In this document: one piece after another, positions 22,550-30,739 of the stretch
How the letters are laid out: each line of letters begins with the position of its first letter
Numbering within the stretch: the stretch's first letter is position 1
Source: Acidimicrobiales bacterium
GTDB taxonomy: Bacteria; Actinomycetota; Acidimicrobiia; Acidimicrobiales; RAAP-2
Assembly: GCA_017883025.1 (NCBI GenBank)
Contig: JADGOH010000044.1
Coordinates: forward strand, 1-35,787
Length of the DNA stretch: 35,787 bases
Direction of reading: 5' to 3'
The notes under the pieces: generated by a model
Database searches by the model: none
What the model saw: the letters and a program-made list of their open reading frames with translations, nothing else
What the model was told of the DNA's origin: nothing
Position numbers and translations under genes: made by a program

Positions 22550-23431
22550 ATGGACACCGCACCGCTCACCAAGACGTTCCGGACCGTCGCGGGGAGGCAG
22601 ATGGCCGTCCACGACGTCGGCACCGGCGATCCGGTCGTCTTCCTCCACGGCAACCCCACCTCGTCCTACCTGTGGCGCAACGTGATCCCCCACGTGTCCG
22701 GCCGGGCCCGCTGCGTCGTACCCGACCTCATCGGCCACGGCGACTCCGACAAGCTCGGCGATCCCGGCCGGAATTCGTACACCTTCGTCGAGCACCGGCG
22801 GTACCTCGATGGCCTGCTCGACCAACTCGACCTCGGCGACCGGGTCACCCTGGTGCTCCACGACTGGGGCTCGGCCCTCGGGTTCGACTGGGCCAATCGC
22901 CACCGCCACCGCGTCGCCGGCATCGCCTACATGGAGGCGATCGTCCGTCCGGTCAGCTGGGACGACTGGCCCGAGTCGGCCCGGTCGATCTTCCAGGCGA
23001 TGCGCTCCGACGCCGGCGAGCAGATCGTCCTCGAGAAGAACCTCTTCGTCGAGGCCATCCTGCCCTCCTCGATCCTCCGCACGCTCGACGAGGCCGAGCT
23101 CGCAGAGTACCGGCGTCCGTTCGCCGACGCCGGCGAGGACCGCCGTCCCACGCTCACGTGGCCGCGGCAGATTCCCATCGACGGCGAGCCGGCCGACGTC
23201 GTGGCCATCGTCGCCGGCTACGCGGCCTGGTTGGCGGCGTCGCCCGTTCCCAAGCTCTTCGTGAATGCCGACCCGGGCTCGATCCTCGTCGGCGCTCAAC
23301 GGGAGTTCTGCCGGATGTGGCCGAACCAGACCGAGGTCACGGTCCCCGGTCTGCACTTCGTCCAGGAGGACAGCCCGGACCTGATCGGTGCCGCCGTGTC
23401 GGACTGGCTCCGCGACCGAGCCGGGGCCTGA
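22550..23431 (+). CDS. dhaA: Haloalkane dehalogenase, HLD-II type
   Basis: Hydrolyses carbon-halogen bonds of haloalkanes to alcohols. 293 residues, alpha/beta-hydrolase fold, cytoplasmic. The HLD-II (DhaA/LinB) catalytic set is complete: HGNPTSSYLWR with halide-binding Asn35, nucleophile Asp105 followed by halide-binding Trp106 (LVLHDWGSALGF), catalytic acid Glu129 (YMEAIVRP) and base His269 (GLHFVQED). ATG 22550 matches the usual N-terminus; a TTG at 22529 would add seven residues and overlap the operator. Divergent from a TetR/DUF1330 pair, which suggests substrate-linked induction. The dehalogenase assignment is strong by motif. The natural substrate in this organism is unknown. Confidence 0.93.
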   Translation: MDTAPLTKTFRTVAGRQMAVHDVGTGDPVVFLHGNPTSSYLWRNVIPHVSGRARCVVPDLIGHGDSDKLGDPGRNSYTFVEHRRYLDGLLDQLDLGDRVTLVLHDWGSALGFDWANRHRHRVAGIAYMEAIVRPVSWDDWPESARSIFQAMRSDAGEQIVLEKNLFVEAILPSSILRTLDEAELAEYRRPFADAGEDRRPTLTWPRQIPIDGEPADVVAIVAGYAAWLAASPVPKLFVNADPGSILVGAQREFCRMWPNQTEVTVPGLHFVQEDSPDLIGAAVSDWLRDRAGA

Positions 23432-23452
23432 GCGGGCCGCCGGGCCGCCGGT

Positions 23453-24037
23453 TCAGCGACCGGCGACGCCACCACGAAGCAGCGCCAGCAACCGGTCTCG
23501 CACCACAGCCACCGGCGAACCGTGCGCGCACTGCCTCGCCCCTGCGTCGACCAGCGCGGACACGAGCTCGGCCACCGGCTCGGGGTCGACGACACCGAGG
23601 TCGGCCAGCGCAACCACGAGCGGGGCCCGTTGGACGCGGCGCAACTCCTCCAGGCGGGCCGCACACATCCGCGGCAGCTCGGCGTGGTCGAGGGCGCGCA
23701 TCGCCCGCGCCGGCGTGCTCGAGGCCGTCGTGAGCACGGCGGTGACATAGGCGCCGATCGTGGCCTCGGGTCCGTCCGCTGCCGCTGCCGCGGCCGCCCG
23801 GGCCACGGCGCCCTCGACGTCAGCCTGGGCCGCCTCGACCGCCGTGGCCAGGAGGGCGGCGCCCGAATCGAAGTACTGGTAGGTACTCGAGCGGGCCAGT
23901 GATGCCCGGCTCCCGGCCGACGCCGGCGTCAGCGCGGCCACGCCCTCGTCGGCCAGGATCTCGATGGCCGCAGCCACCAGGGCGTGCCGCTGGTAGGCCT
24001 GGTGTTCGGCGAGCGTCGGGGCGTTGATCTTGGGCAT
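23453..24037 (-). CDS. TetR-family regulator of the adjacent exporter
   Basis: A 194-residue TetR regulator. The DNA-binding part is ALVAAAIEILADEGVAALTPASAGSRASLARSSTYQYFDSGAALLATAV, with Tyr-Gln-Tyr-Phe in place of the usual Tyr-x-His-Phe. The C-terminal ligand domain is Ala-rich. It lies 38 bases after the MFS exporter gene on the same strand, so the two are probably one transcript and the regulator would control itself through the palindrome upstream of the exporter. It converges on the dehalogenase gene with 21 bases between the stops. Confidence 0.9.
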   Translation of the reverse strand: MPKINAPTLAEHQAYQRHALVAAAIEILADEGVAALTPASAGSRASLARSSTYQYFDSGAALLATAVEAAQADVEGAVARAAAAAAADGPEATIGAYVTAVLTTASSTPARAMRALDHAELPRMCAARLEELRRVQRAPLVVALADLGVVDPEPVAELVSALVDAGARQCAHGSPVAVVRDRLLALLRGGVAGR

Positions 24038-24075
24038 CGCGCCCTACCGGTCCCGTCCGACGGGCACCGTCCGGG

Positions 24076-25758
24076 TCACGACGTCCCGTCCCCGGTGGCG
24101 GAAGGTGCGTCGTCCACCGGCACCGGGCCCGCCGCCTCGAACTCCGGCGGGATCGGGGGCAGCGCCAGGGTGGCCGCCAGTCCGATGAGGATGAAGGCCG
24201 CGGCCACGAACGAGACGTCCCGGGTGGCTGCCACCACCGAGTCGGCCGCCGCCAGCACGATCGCCGGGCCGTGGGGCAGGGCGGCGAGGGAGTGCAGCGC
24301 GGCGCCGCCGCTGGCCCGCACGACGCCGGCCGCCCGGCCGGCGTCCTCGGGCGAGACCCCGGGGATGGAGCTGACCGCAGACTTGGTGCGGGTGCCGATC
24401 TGGGTGACGAAGATGGTGCCGAGGACGGCGATGCCCAGTGCGGAGCCGACCTGCCGCGAGGTGCTCTGGATGCCGGAGGCCTGGCCGCTCTGGGCCACCG
24501 GGACGTCGGTCAGGATGACCCCGGTGAGCTGGGCCGTCGCCATGCCCACGCCCAGCCCGTAGACGAACAACCAGGGCACGAGGTCCCATGCGCCGACCGT
24601 CGCCGACACGAATACGCCCAGTCCCACGATGCCGACGGCCTCGAGCGCCAGGCCGAGGCGGGCCACCCCGCGTGCACCGATCCGCTTCGCCAGCTGCGGG
24701 GTCGCCCCGCCGGCGACGAACGTGCCGATGGCCAGCGACAGCAGGAGGACCCCGGTGCGCAGCGCGCTGTAGGCCAGCACGCCCTGGAGGAAGAGGGGCA
24801 GGATGAACAGCAGCCCGAATTCGCCCAGCGCCACCACCAGGGCGGCCACGTTGCCGACGCCGAAGCTCCGGATCCCGAAGAGCCGGAGGTCGACCAGGAC
24901 GACCTGGTCGCGCCGACGCCGGGACGACTCGACGACCACGAAGAGGACGAGGCTGGCGACCCCGACCGCGCAGATGACCGGGATCGGCGAGATCCACCCG
25001 CTCGGCCAGGTGGCGCCGCCGAGCGCGAACGGCTCCGTCTGGGTCCACCAGCCGTAGTGGACACCCTCGATGAGCGAGAACACGAGTGCGCCGAAGCCCA
25101 CGACGACGAGCAGGTTGCCGGGGACGTCCACGCCCCGCCGCACCGACGGGTCCGACGTCTCGGGGATGAACAGGACGATGCCCACCACGATCAGCACCCC
25201 GATGGGCACGTTGACCAGGAATGCCCACCGCCAGCTGGCGTCGGTGGTCAACCAGCCCCCGATCAACGGGCCGATGGCAGCGAACCCGCCGATCGTCGAC
25301 CCCCAGATGGCGAAGGCCACGGCGCGCTCCTTGCCCACGAAGAGGGCGTTGACCGTGGACAGGGTGGCGGGCAGGATCATCGCCCCGCCGATCCCCTGGA
25401 GGAACCGGCCGAGGATGAGGACCGACCCGGTGGGCGCAGTGGCCGCCACCAGGCTCGCCCCGACGAAGACCACGACACCGGTGAGGAAGAGCCGGCGACG
25501 GCCCCACCGGTCGCCGACGTGGCCGAGGGTGATCAGGAGGGCGGCGAACACCAGCGAGTAGATCGAGTTCAGCCACTCGGCCTCGGTGGCCGTGAGGTGG
25601 AGCTCGCGGATGATCGTCGGGACGGCGACGTTCACGATGGTGGCGTCCACGATGATCATGGCCACGCCCATGGCGATGAAGGGCATGGCGAGCCATCGGC
25701 GGCTGGTGTCGGGACCAGTAGCCGGCGGAGCGTCCGACGTAGGGGTGTCCGCGTGCAT
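24076..25758 (-). CDS. MFS drug exporter, DHA2 family (14 TM)
   Basis: A 560-residue proton-driven exporter. It has about fourteen hydrophobic helices. DHA2 hallmarks are the first helix FIAMGVAMIIVDATIVNVAVPTI, the loop GHVGDRWGRRRLFLTGV (motif A), GRFLQGIGGAMILPATLSTV (motif B) and GSTIGGFAAIGPLIGGWLT (antiporter motif C). The tail after helix 14 is short, acidic and Pro-rich. ATG 25758 is close behind TATGCT (leaderless spacing), with a 16-base palindrome next to it. Co-transcribed with the TetR gene downstream. Substrate unknown; such pairs typically export toxic compounds that also bind the regulator. Confidence 0.93.
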   Translation of the reverse strand: MHADTPTSDAPPATGPDTSRRWLAMPFIAMGVAMIIVDATIVNVAVPTIIRELHLTATEAEWLNSIYSLVFAALLITLGHVGDRWGRRRLFLTGVVVFVGASLVAATAPTGSVLILGRFLQGIGGAMILPATLSTVNALFVGKERAVAFAIWGSTIGGFAAIGPLIGGWLTTDASWRWAFLVNVPIGVLIVVGIVLFIPETSDPSVRRGVDVPGNLLVVVGFGALVFSLIEGVHYGWWTQTEPFALGGATWPSGWISPIPVICAVGVASLVLFVVVESSRRRRDQVVLVDLRLFGIRSFGVGNVAALVVALGEFGLLFILPLFLQGVLAYSALRTGVLLLSLAIGTFVAGGATPQLAKRIGARGVARLGLALEAVGIVGLGVFVSATVGAWDLVPWLFVYGLGVGMATAQLTGVILTDVPVAQSGQASGIQSTSRQVGSALGIAVLGTIFVTQIGTRTKSAVSSIPGVSPEDAGRAAGVVRASGGAALHSLAALPHGPAIVLAAADSVVAATRDVSFVAAAFILIGLAATLALPPIPPEFEAAGPVPVDDAPSATGDGTS

Positions 25759-25786
25759 GCCCCCAGCATACCGACACAAGTGTCGG
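25759..25786 (-). promoter_or_regulatory. Leaderless promoter and perfect 16-base operator of the exporter/TetR operon
   Basis: On the minus strand TATGCT (25770-25765) is followed by six bases and ATG 25758. Directly upstream, 25771-25786 reads CCGACACAAGTGTCGG on the plus strand, a perfect seven-base inverted repeat around two bases. A dimeric regulator bound there would cover the promoter spacer. Confidence 0.65.
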
Positions 25787-25832
25787 GAACGGAACCGCAC
25801 GCCGCCCGCGGCCGCTGTGGTCAGATGGGCCG

Positions 25833-26433
25833 ATGGACGCCGTCGGCCGATGCCGGACGACCGTGCGTGGTGGTGCCGCGCTCGTCGTGGCCGCCCTCCT
25901 GAGCAGTGCCTGCTCGACGTCGACCATCGGTCCCCCACTGCAGCCGGCACCCTCCCGCATCCGACCTCGGTTCCGGGTGGTCGCCCGCGTCCGTCGCGTC
26001 CGTCGCGTCCGTCCGGTGCGCCGGGTTCCCGTCCGCCGGGTCGATGATGGGAACCGGCGTGACCTCCGCCCGGTTCGACCGGCCCGGCGGCAGCCCGTCG
26101 ATGGCCGAGTACGCCCTGCATGCCCGGAACGTCAGGACGGCGTATGCCTCGACCGTCGGCTACCTGCAGCGCACGGGGTCGTGCCGGCAGACGACGTCGG
26201 GCCGCTCCGGCGGTCCCACCTTCGTGGGGGTACTCCCCCTCCCCCGTTCGGGCGCTCTGAGCGTGTGCATGCTGTTCGACGACTCCGTCGCCGGCGTCAC
26301 GTCCCAATCGGGCTACGAGGTCGTCCGACAGGGGTCCATCGTGCTGGTGGTCGGCTATGCCAACCCCGGCACGCTCGACGTCGCCGCGCTGCAGCACACC
26401 ACGGCCATGGCCGTGCAGAAGCTCGGTGGCTGA
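25833..26433 (+). pseudogene. Probable lipoprotein gene interrupted by a frameshift
   Basis: Two frames share one gene-like unit. From ATG 25833 the first frame gives a lipoprotein-like N-terminus (VRGGAALVVAALLSSAC, Cys27) and a short Ser/Pro linker, then turns into Arg/Val repeats with no protein-like character. From about 25960 the +1 frame carries normal-looking sequence to TGA 26433, including MAEYALHARNVRTAYASTVGYLQRTG, ALSVCMLFDDSVAGVTSQSGYEVVRQGSIVLVVGYANPGTL. The switch lies near three copies of a nine-base repeat (25987-26013). Either one base was gained or lost in the organism, or there is a sequencing error. A separate protein starting inside the second frame (ATG 26044 or ATG 26047) is also possible. 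No family recognised. Confidence 0.5.
25987..26013. repeat. Three tandem copies of GCGTCCGTC
   Basis: Exact nine-base repeats at 25987-25995, 25996-26004 and 26005-26013. The sub-structure (CGTC repeated) makes single-base or four-base slippage plausible at the point where the lipoprotein frame breaks. Confidence 0.85.
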
Positions 26434-26546
26434 GGCGCCCGAAACGGGTGAGCCGGCGACCCCGAGGCACCCGTGCCTTCGAGTCCGCCGCGGCGTGACC
26501 CGCCATCGACGCCATCGCGTCGGCGGCATCGACCGGGCTGCCCGCG

Positions 26547-26558
26547 TAGGGTGCCCGC
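26547..26558 (+). promoter_or_regulatory. Leaderless-type -10 element for the TMEM175-like gene
   Basis: TAGGGT (26547-26552) lies six bases before ATG 26559, with no ribosome site. Confidence 0.5.
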
Positions 26559-27155
26559 ATGACGCCGGGACGGATGGAAGCGTTCAGCGACGGCGTGCTC
26601 GCCATCATCATCACGATCATGGTGCTCGAGTTGCGCCTACCAGACGGCTCGTCGTTCGCGTCGTTGCGCAGCGTGGTGCCGGCGATGCTGGCCTACGTGC
26701 TCAGCTTCGCCTTCATCGGCATCTACTGGGCCAACCACCATCACCTGCTGAAGACGGTGGACCATGTGACCGGCGGCATCCTGTGGGCGAACCTCGACCT
26801 CCTGTTCTGGCTGTCGCTCTTCCCCTTCGCGTCCCGGTGGATGGCCGTCGAGCACTTCGCCCGCGCCCCGGTCGTCGTCTACGGGGTCGTGCTGTTCCTG
26901 GCCGGCGCCGCCTACTTCATCCTCCAGCAGGTGATCATCCGCTCCCAGGGCCCCGACTCGGCGCTGCGGGCCGCCATCGGTCGCGACGTCAAGGGGAACC
27001 TGTCGGTCGTGCTCTTCGCCGCCGGGGTCGCCCTGGCCTTCGTGGCCACGTGGCTGGCGCTCGCCGTCTACGCCACGGTGGCCGTCATGTGGCTGGTGCC
27101 GGACCGGCGCCTGGAGCGGGTGATCGGGGGGCAGGATCCGGAGCCGACCGGCTGA
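26559..27155 (+). CDS. TMEM175-like (DUF1211) potassium channel family protein
   Basis: A 198-residue six-helix membrane protein. It begins with the family hallmark R-x3-FSDGVLAIIITIMVLEL (residues 5-25), in which the FSD motif lines the pore-forming first helix of bacterial TMEM175 channels. Further conserved parts are FAFIGIYWANHHHLL (about 50-64) and LLFWLSLFPFASRWM. One six-helix unit fits the bacterial form, which assembles as a tetramer and conducts K+. Start ATG 26559 is supported by the leaderless signal. There is no evident functional link to neighbours. Confidence 0.9.
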   Translation: MTPGRMEAFSDGVLAIIITIMVLELRLPDGSSFASLRSVVPAMLAYVLSFAFIGIYWANHHHLLKTVDHVTGGILWANLDLLFWLSLFPFASRWMAVEHFARAPVVVYGVVLFLAGAAYFILQQVIIRSQGPDSALRAAIGRDVKGNLSVVLFAAGVALAFVATWLALAVYATVAVMWLVPDRRLERVIGGQDPEPTG

Positions 27156-27198
27156 CCCCCTGATCAGGGCCCGTGAATGGTCGAGTGACCATCACTTG

Positions 27199-27211
27199 TA
27201 ATGTTGTAACT
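27199..27211 (+). promoter_or_regulatory. AT-rich leaderless promoter of the RHH-like gene
   Basis: TAATGT (27199-27204) is seven bases before ATG 27212. The area is strikingly AT-rich for this genome and holds TTGTAA twice (27198-27203 and 27205-27210, fused by the TAATGT core), possibly a direct-repeat binding site. Confidence 0.5.
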
Positions 27212-27700
27212 ATGATTACTCACTCAGACCACACGAAGCTCGAGGAGCATGTCTCCCCGATGATCCCCGGCGGGTGGTTCGACGGTCCGCCCCGACTGAC
27301 CGTCGACGACGACGAGATCCTGATCGTCGGCACGCTCGCAGCGGGCGGACCCGGTGAGGGCGATCCCGCGGCCTTCCGCGAGGCGACCCGTGCCGCCCGC
27401 ATGGAGATCGCCGACCGCGTGCAGCCGGCGACGGGACGTTCGGTGGCCTGGGGCGTCCGCTCGGGCGACGCCACGACGGTCTTCACCAGTCTGGGCGTGC
27501 CGGTCATGACCCGGCTGCGGATCGGCGAACGCGAAGTGCTGGACACGCTGCTCGCCGCCGGCGTGGCCAAGAGCCGGAGCGAGGCACTGGCGTGGTGCGT
27601 GCGCTTCGTCGGCCAGCGCGAGGCGACCTGGCTGCAGGAGCTCCGCACCTCGATCGAGAGTGTCTCGAAGGTGCGGTCCGAGGGCCCGGCGCTCGACTAG
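27212..27700 (+). CDS. Uncharacterised protein with C-terminal ribbon-helix-helix-like segment
   Basis: A 162-residue soluble protein, not recognised as a family. The N-terminal half has DDDEILIVGTLAAGG and a charged helix (FREATRAARMEIADRV). The C-terminal part, VPVMTRLRIGEREVLDTLLAAGVAKSRSEALAWCVRFVGQREATWL (about 107-152), has the strand-helix-turn-helix pattern of RHH proteins, with S-R-S-E-A-L resembling the sharp turn before their second helix. This suggests DNA binding, possibly autoregulation at the direct repeat in its promoter (inference). I chose ATG 27212 over ATG 27173 because TAATGT-N7 precedes it; the longer start would lie upstream of that promoter. Confidence 0.7.
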   Translation: MITHSDHTKLEEHVSPMIPGGWFDGPPRLTVDDDEILIVGTLAAGGPGEGDPAAFREATRAARMEIADRVQPATGRSVAWGVRSGDATTVFTSLGVPVMTRLRIGEREVLDTLLAAGVAKSRSEALAWCVRFVGQREATWLQELRTSIESVSKVRSEGPALD

Positions 27701-27725
27701 CTGCGTGGGCCCGGGAGCCGGGCAC

Positions 27726-27749
27726 GGCGGTGGGTGATCGGCCACCGCC
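27726..27749 (+). terminator. Strong GC hairpin after the RHH-like gene
   Basis: GGCGGTGG (27726-27733) and CCACCGCC (27742-27749) form a perfect eight-base stem with an eight-base loop, 26 bases after the stop. No U-tract follows. Confidence 0.45.
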
Positions 27750-27832
27750 ACCACCCCGGTCGCCGCCACCCGTGGCGTCACCGAGCACGGTGCCACCGAC
27801 GAGGGCGGGCCGCCTGTCGTCGGTCAGCTCCG

Positions 27833-27844
27833 TAACCTGGCCCG
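27833..27844 (+). promoter_or_regulatory. Leaderless-type -10 element for the phosphodiester glycosidase-like gene
   Basis: TAACCT (27833-27838) is six bases before ATG 27845, and no ribosome site is present. Confidence 0.5.
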
Positions 27845-28930
27845 ATGGCCGCCCCCACCCATCGCCCTGGCACGACAGTCGCCGGTGCACTGGCCGTGGT
27901 CGTCCTGGCGACGGCGCTGGCCTCGTGCAGCACCACTGGAGCCCCGGGACCGTCCGCCGTCACGACGACGACGCCGAAGGCGCGGCCCGCTGCGACGGGA
28001 CCGTCCCGGACAGTCCGACCGGTGTCGGGCGGCCTCGGCACCCCACTGCGGGCGCCGGCGGCCCTCGCCCCGTTCACCGCCCTCGCTGTTCCGGGCGAGG
28101 GCGAGTGGCACGGTGCCGGGCGGCTCGTCGACGGGGTGCCCGCCGTCTACGAGACCGCACTCGCTCCCCCCGGCGGGTCCGAACCCGCCGCAGTGGCCTG
28201 GATGGACACCCATCTGCTGGCCGCCCGGCTCTACTCCGGCTCGGGGAGCCCCGGCGGCGGTCCGTACCGGTACACCGCCCCGGTCCTGCCGGCCGAGGCC
28301 ACGTCGCTGGTGGCGGCGTTCAACGGCGGGTTCCTCATGGACACGGCCGGCGGGGGCTACTACACCGAGGGCCGCGTGGTCGTCCCGCTGGTCCCCGGCG
28401 CGGCGTCCCTGGTGATCCGGGCCGACGGGACCGTCGACGTGGGTGCCTGGGGGGCAGACGTCTCGATGACCCCGGGCGTCGTGGCGGTGCGCCAGAACCT
28501 CCAGCCGCTGGTCGCCGGCGGCCGACCGACCGACGCGGCCACGGGCCCCGACTGGCAGGCCTGGGGAAACACCTGCGGCGCCACGTCGTGCGCCCACTCG
28601 GTACCCGGCGTCGAGCAGCAGTGGCGATCGGGCGCCGGGGTCACGGCGGACGGGGCCCTCGTCTACGCCACGGGTCCCCTCCTCGCCCCGGCACAGTTGG
28701 CCCAGCTCCTGATCCACGCGGGCGCGGTCCGGGCCATGGAACTCGACATCAACCCGTCGTGGACGGTGCTCGCCACCTACGACCCGCCCGTCCCGGGCGG
28801 TCCCGCGAGCCCCGACAACGGCAGCCGCCTGCTGCCCACCACCGTCCAGGGCCCGGCCACGTTCTTCGAGCCGACGTGGGCGCGCGACTTCGTGACCCTG
28901 TCGACGCGGCCGCCGGCGACCCGGGGCTGA
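27845..28930 (+). CDS. Lipoprotein with phosphodiester glycosidase-like (NAGPA/DUF2233) domain
   Basis: A 361-residue exported lipoprotein. Signal peptide with lipobox ALASC (Cys28), then a Thr/Pro/Ala linker to about residue 60. The catalytic-type domain shows AAFNGGFLMD (about 158-167), the hallmark N-G-G-F, followed by LVIRADGTVDVGAW, a central insert WGNTCGATSCAHS, and GAVRAMELDINPSW near 295, at the place where relatives carry a LDGGGS-like motif. This fold removes GlcNAc phosphodiester caps in animals and acts on cell-envelope or exopolysaccharide glycans in bacteria. The D-I-N-P-S variant seems typical of an actinobacterial subgroup but is unproven. Start supported by TAACCT-N6-ATG. 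Confidence 0.8.
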   Translation: MAAPTHRPGTTVAGALAVVVLATALASCSTTGAPGPSAVTTTTPKARPAATGPSRTVRPVSGGLGTPLRAPAALAPFTALAVPGEGEWHGAGRLVDGVPAVYETALAPPGGSEPAAVAWMDTHLLAARLYSGSGSPGGGPYRYTAPVLPAEATSLVAAFNGGFLMDTAGGGYYTEGRVVVPLVPGAASLVIRADGTVDVGAWGADVSMTPGVVAVRQNLQPLVAGGRPTDAATGPDWQAWGNTCGATSCAHSVPGVEQQWRSGAGVTADGALVYATGPLLAPAQLAQLLIHAGAVRAMELDINPSWTVLATYDPPVPGGPASPDNGSRLLPTTVQGPATFFEPTWARDFVTLSTRPPATRG

Positions 28931-29043
28931 CCCGGCGGCCCTCCCCGCCAGACCGACAGCCCCTTGATCTCCGGCCCTCCGAGGCGCACGATGTCGGGTG
29001 GGCGGGCCGCCCCGTGACGGGCCCGCGCCGAGGAGGGTGCGCC

Positions 29044-29244
29044 ATGTACGCAGAAGTCGGTGACCGGTTGGTCAAGGATGGGCTGCAGGCCGGGCTCGGC
29101 CAGCAGCTGGGCGTGATCGTCGAGGTCCGCAACAGCGACGGCAGTCCCCCGTACCTCGTCCAGTGGGATGCGGACGGGACCGAGTCCCTCCACTACCCCG
29201 AACCGGGTACGTTCGTCATGCGGGGTCGGAACATCGAGGTCTAG
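29044..29244 (+). CDS. DUF1918 protein
   Basis: A complete 66-residue single-domain protein: VGDRLVKDGLQAGLGQQLGVIVEVRNSDGSPPYLVQWDADGTESLHYPEPGTFV matches the DUF1918 pattern (GDxLVV...G.IxEVxG.DG.PPYxVRW..GHE...PGPDa). These small SH3-like proteins are widespread in actinobacteria and of unknown function. ATG 29044 is preceded by GAGGAGGG. It lies 113 bases after the lipoprotein gene and converges on the fucosidase gene 43 bases away. Confidence 0.9.
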   Translation: MYAEVGDRLVKDGLQAGLGQQLGVIVEVRNSDGSPPYLVQWDADGTESLHYPEPGTFVMRGRNIEV

Positions 29245-29287
29245 CCAGCTCGCACGACCCACGCGTCACGGTCCCGGACAGGCCCGA

Positions 29288-30739
29288 TCAACCACCGCGT
29301 GCCTCGACCCGCTCAAGGACCACCACGGCCGGCTCGTCCGCCCGCGTGTCTTCGGGCAGGTCGACCGACAGCCCGGCCGCCGTGTCGGCCCAACGCAGCG
29401 ATCGGCCCCCGGCGGTCGTGACCGCCGTGGTGGGCGTGGGGCGCACGTCGCCCAGCACGACGGCGCCCGGCGCGGCGCGGACGAGTGCGAACACCGCCTC
29501 GCCACGGGCGGTGTAGCGCACGGGCGCTCCCTCGGCGGTCGTCGTTCCCGGACGGATCCAGGGCCGGGTGCCCAGCAAGGCGCGGTGGTGGGGCACGACC
29601 CACTCCCCCAGCCACCCGAGGCGGTCGAGCTGCTCCTCGGGGATCGCCCCGTCGACGCCACGGGGGCCCACGTTGAGGAGCAGGTTGCCCCCCTTGGCCG
29701 CGATGTCGGCCAGCAGCCACAGCAGGTCACCGCGGTCGATGAAGTCCTCCGGACGGGACGCGGCGTTGAAGCCGAAGCTGTGATCCATACCCCGGACGCA
29801 CTCCCACGGGGTGGCCTGGACCTCGTCGAACACCACGTACTCGGGAGTGCGAACGTCGAAGTGGGGCGGCTTGGGCGGCACGATCCCCCCGTCGGCCGCA
29901 GTCATCCGGCCGACGCCGGCATCGATGGCCCGCCGGACCACCGACGACTGTGCTGCGGCCAGCAGCGGGGTCCACGGCATCCACCGGTCGTTGACCACGC
30001 CGTCGGGCACGGTGGCGTAGTAGTGCGCGAAGAGCGGCCACAGCCGGCTGCCGCGGGTGGGCCAGGCGATGTCGTTCCACAGGACGCTCGGACGGTAGCG
30101 GTCGATCAGCTCGCGCACCTGGGCCTCGGCGTACGCCGGGTAGTCCCCCCGGGGCACGGCGGCCAGCATGTCGGCGAGTGACCCCATCGGACGGTCGTCG
30201 AACGTCCAGTCGAGGCCGCCGCTGTAGTAGATCCCGAAGCGCATGCCGGCACGCCGGACGGCCTCGGCCAGCTCGCCCACCACGTCACGACGGCTGTGCC
30301 ATCCGGGTCGGCGGGGGTTGGCGACGTCGGTGGGCCACAAGCAGTACCCGTCGTGGTGCTTGGCCACCAGCACGACGTACCGGGCACCGGTGGCGGCGAA
30401 CGCGGCGGCCCACGCCTCGGGGTCCCACTGGTCGATCCCGGCCTCGAACGGCTCGCGGAACGCGGTGTACGGCTGGTCGCCGTAGGTGGCCCGGTGGTGA
30501 CGGCCCGCAGGGCTCCCGGGGAACCGGATCGAGTTCTCGTACCACTCCGTGTACGGCGACCAGGCGAACGCATCCCGCCGATGCGACCCGATGAGGTCGC
30601 CCATCTCGTCGCCGACCGGGGCGAAGGCGGGCACCGCGGCCATCGTCCAGTGGACGAAGACGCCCAATTTGGCGTCGAGCCACCATGCGGGCACGGCGTG
30701 GCGGTGCAGTTGCTTCAACCGGCTGTCCCGAGTCGCCAC
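29288..30739 (-). CDS. Alpha-L-fucosidase-like glycoside hydrolase, GH29
   Basis: A 483-residue retaining glycosidase. The fucose-binding motif is VAKHHDGYCLW (126-136), the N-terminal barrel strand is KLGVFVHWTMAAVPAFAP, and the expected nucleophile is Asp223 in SVLWNDIAWP. GGNLLLNVGPRGVDG (about 350-364) closes the barrel, followed by a beta-sandwich. No signal peptide, so it appears to be cytoplasmic. I chose GTG 30739, seven bases after TAGGTT, because the frame upstream overlaps the divergent lipoprotein's leader and gene. The divergent neighbour is a solute-binding lipoprotein, so uptake and hydrolysis of an oligosaccharide or glycoconjugate is possible but not shown. Confidence 0.92.
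   Translation of the reverse strand: MATRDSRLKQLHRHAVPAWWLDAKLGVFVHWTMAAVPAFAPVGDEMGDLIGSHRRDAFAWSPYTEWYENSIRFPGSPAGRHHRATYGDQPYTAFREPFEAGIDQWDPEAWAAAFAATGARYVVLVAKHHDGYCLWPTDVANPRRPGWHSRRDVVGELAEAVRRAGMRFGIYYSGGLDWTFDDRPMGSLADMLAAVPRGDYPAYAEAQVRELIDRYRPSVLWNDIAWPTRGSRLWPLFAHYYATVPDGVVNDRWMPWTPLLAAAQSSVVRRAIDAGVGRMTAADGGIVPPKPPHFDVRTPEYVVFDEVQATPWECVRGMDHSFGFNAASRPEDFIDRGDLLWLLADIAAKGGNLLLNVGPRGVDGAIPEEQLDRLGWLGEWVVPHHRALLGTRPWIRPGTTTAEGAPVRYTARGEAVFALVRAAPGAVVLGDVRPTPTTAVTTAGGRSLRWADTAAGLSVDLPEDTRADEPAVVVLERVEARGG

Noticed and set aside
24044-25960. 638-residue minus-strand frame overlapping the exporter
   Set aside because: Arg/Pro/Gly/His-rich shadow of the exporter read in a different frame of the same strand; the exporter frame has fourteen helices and family motifs.
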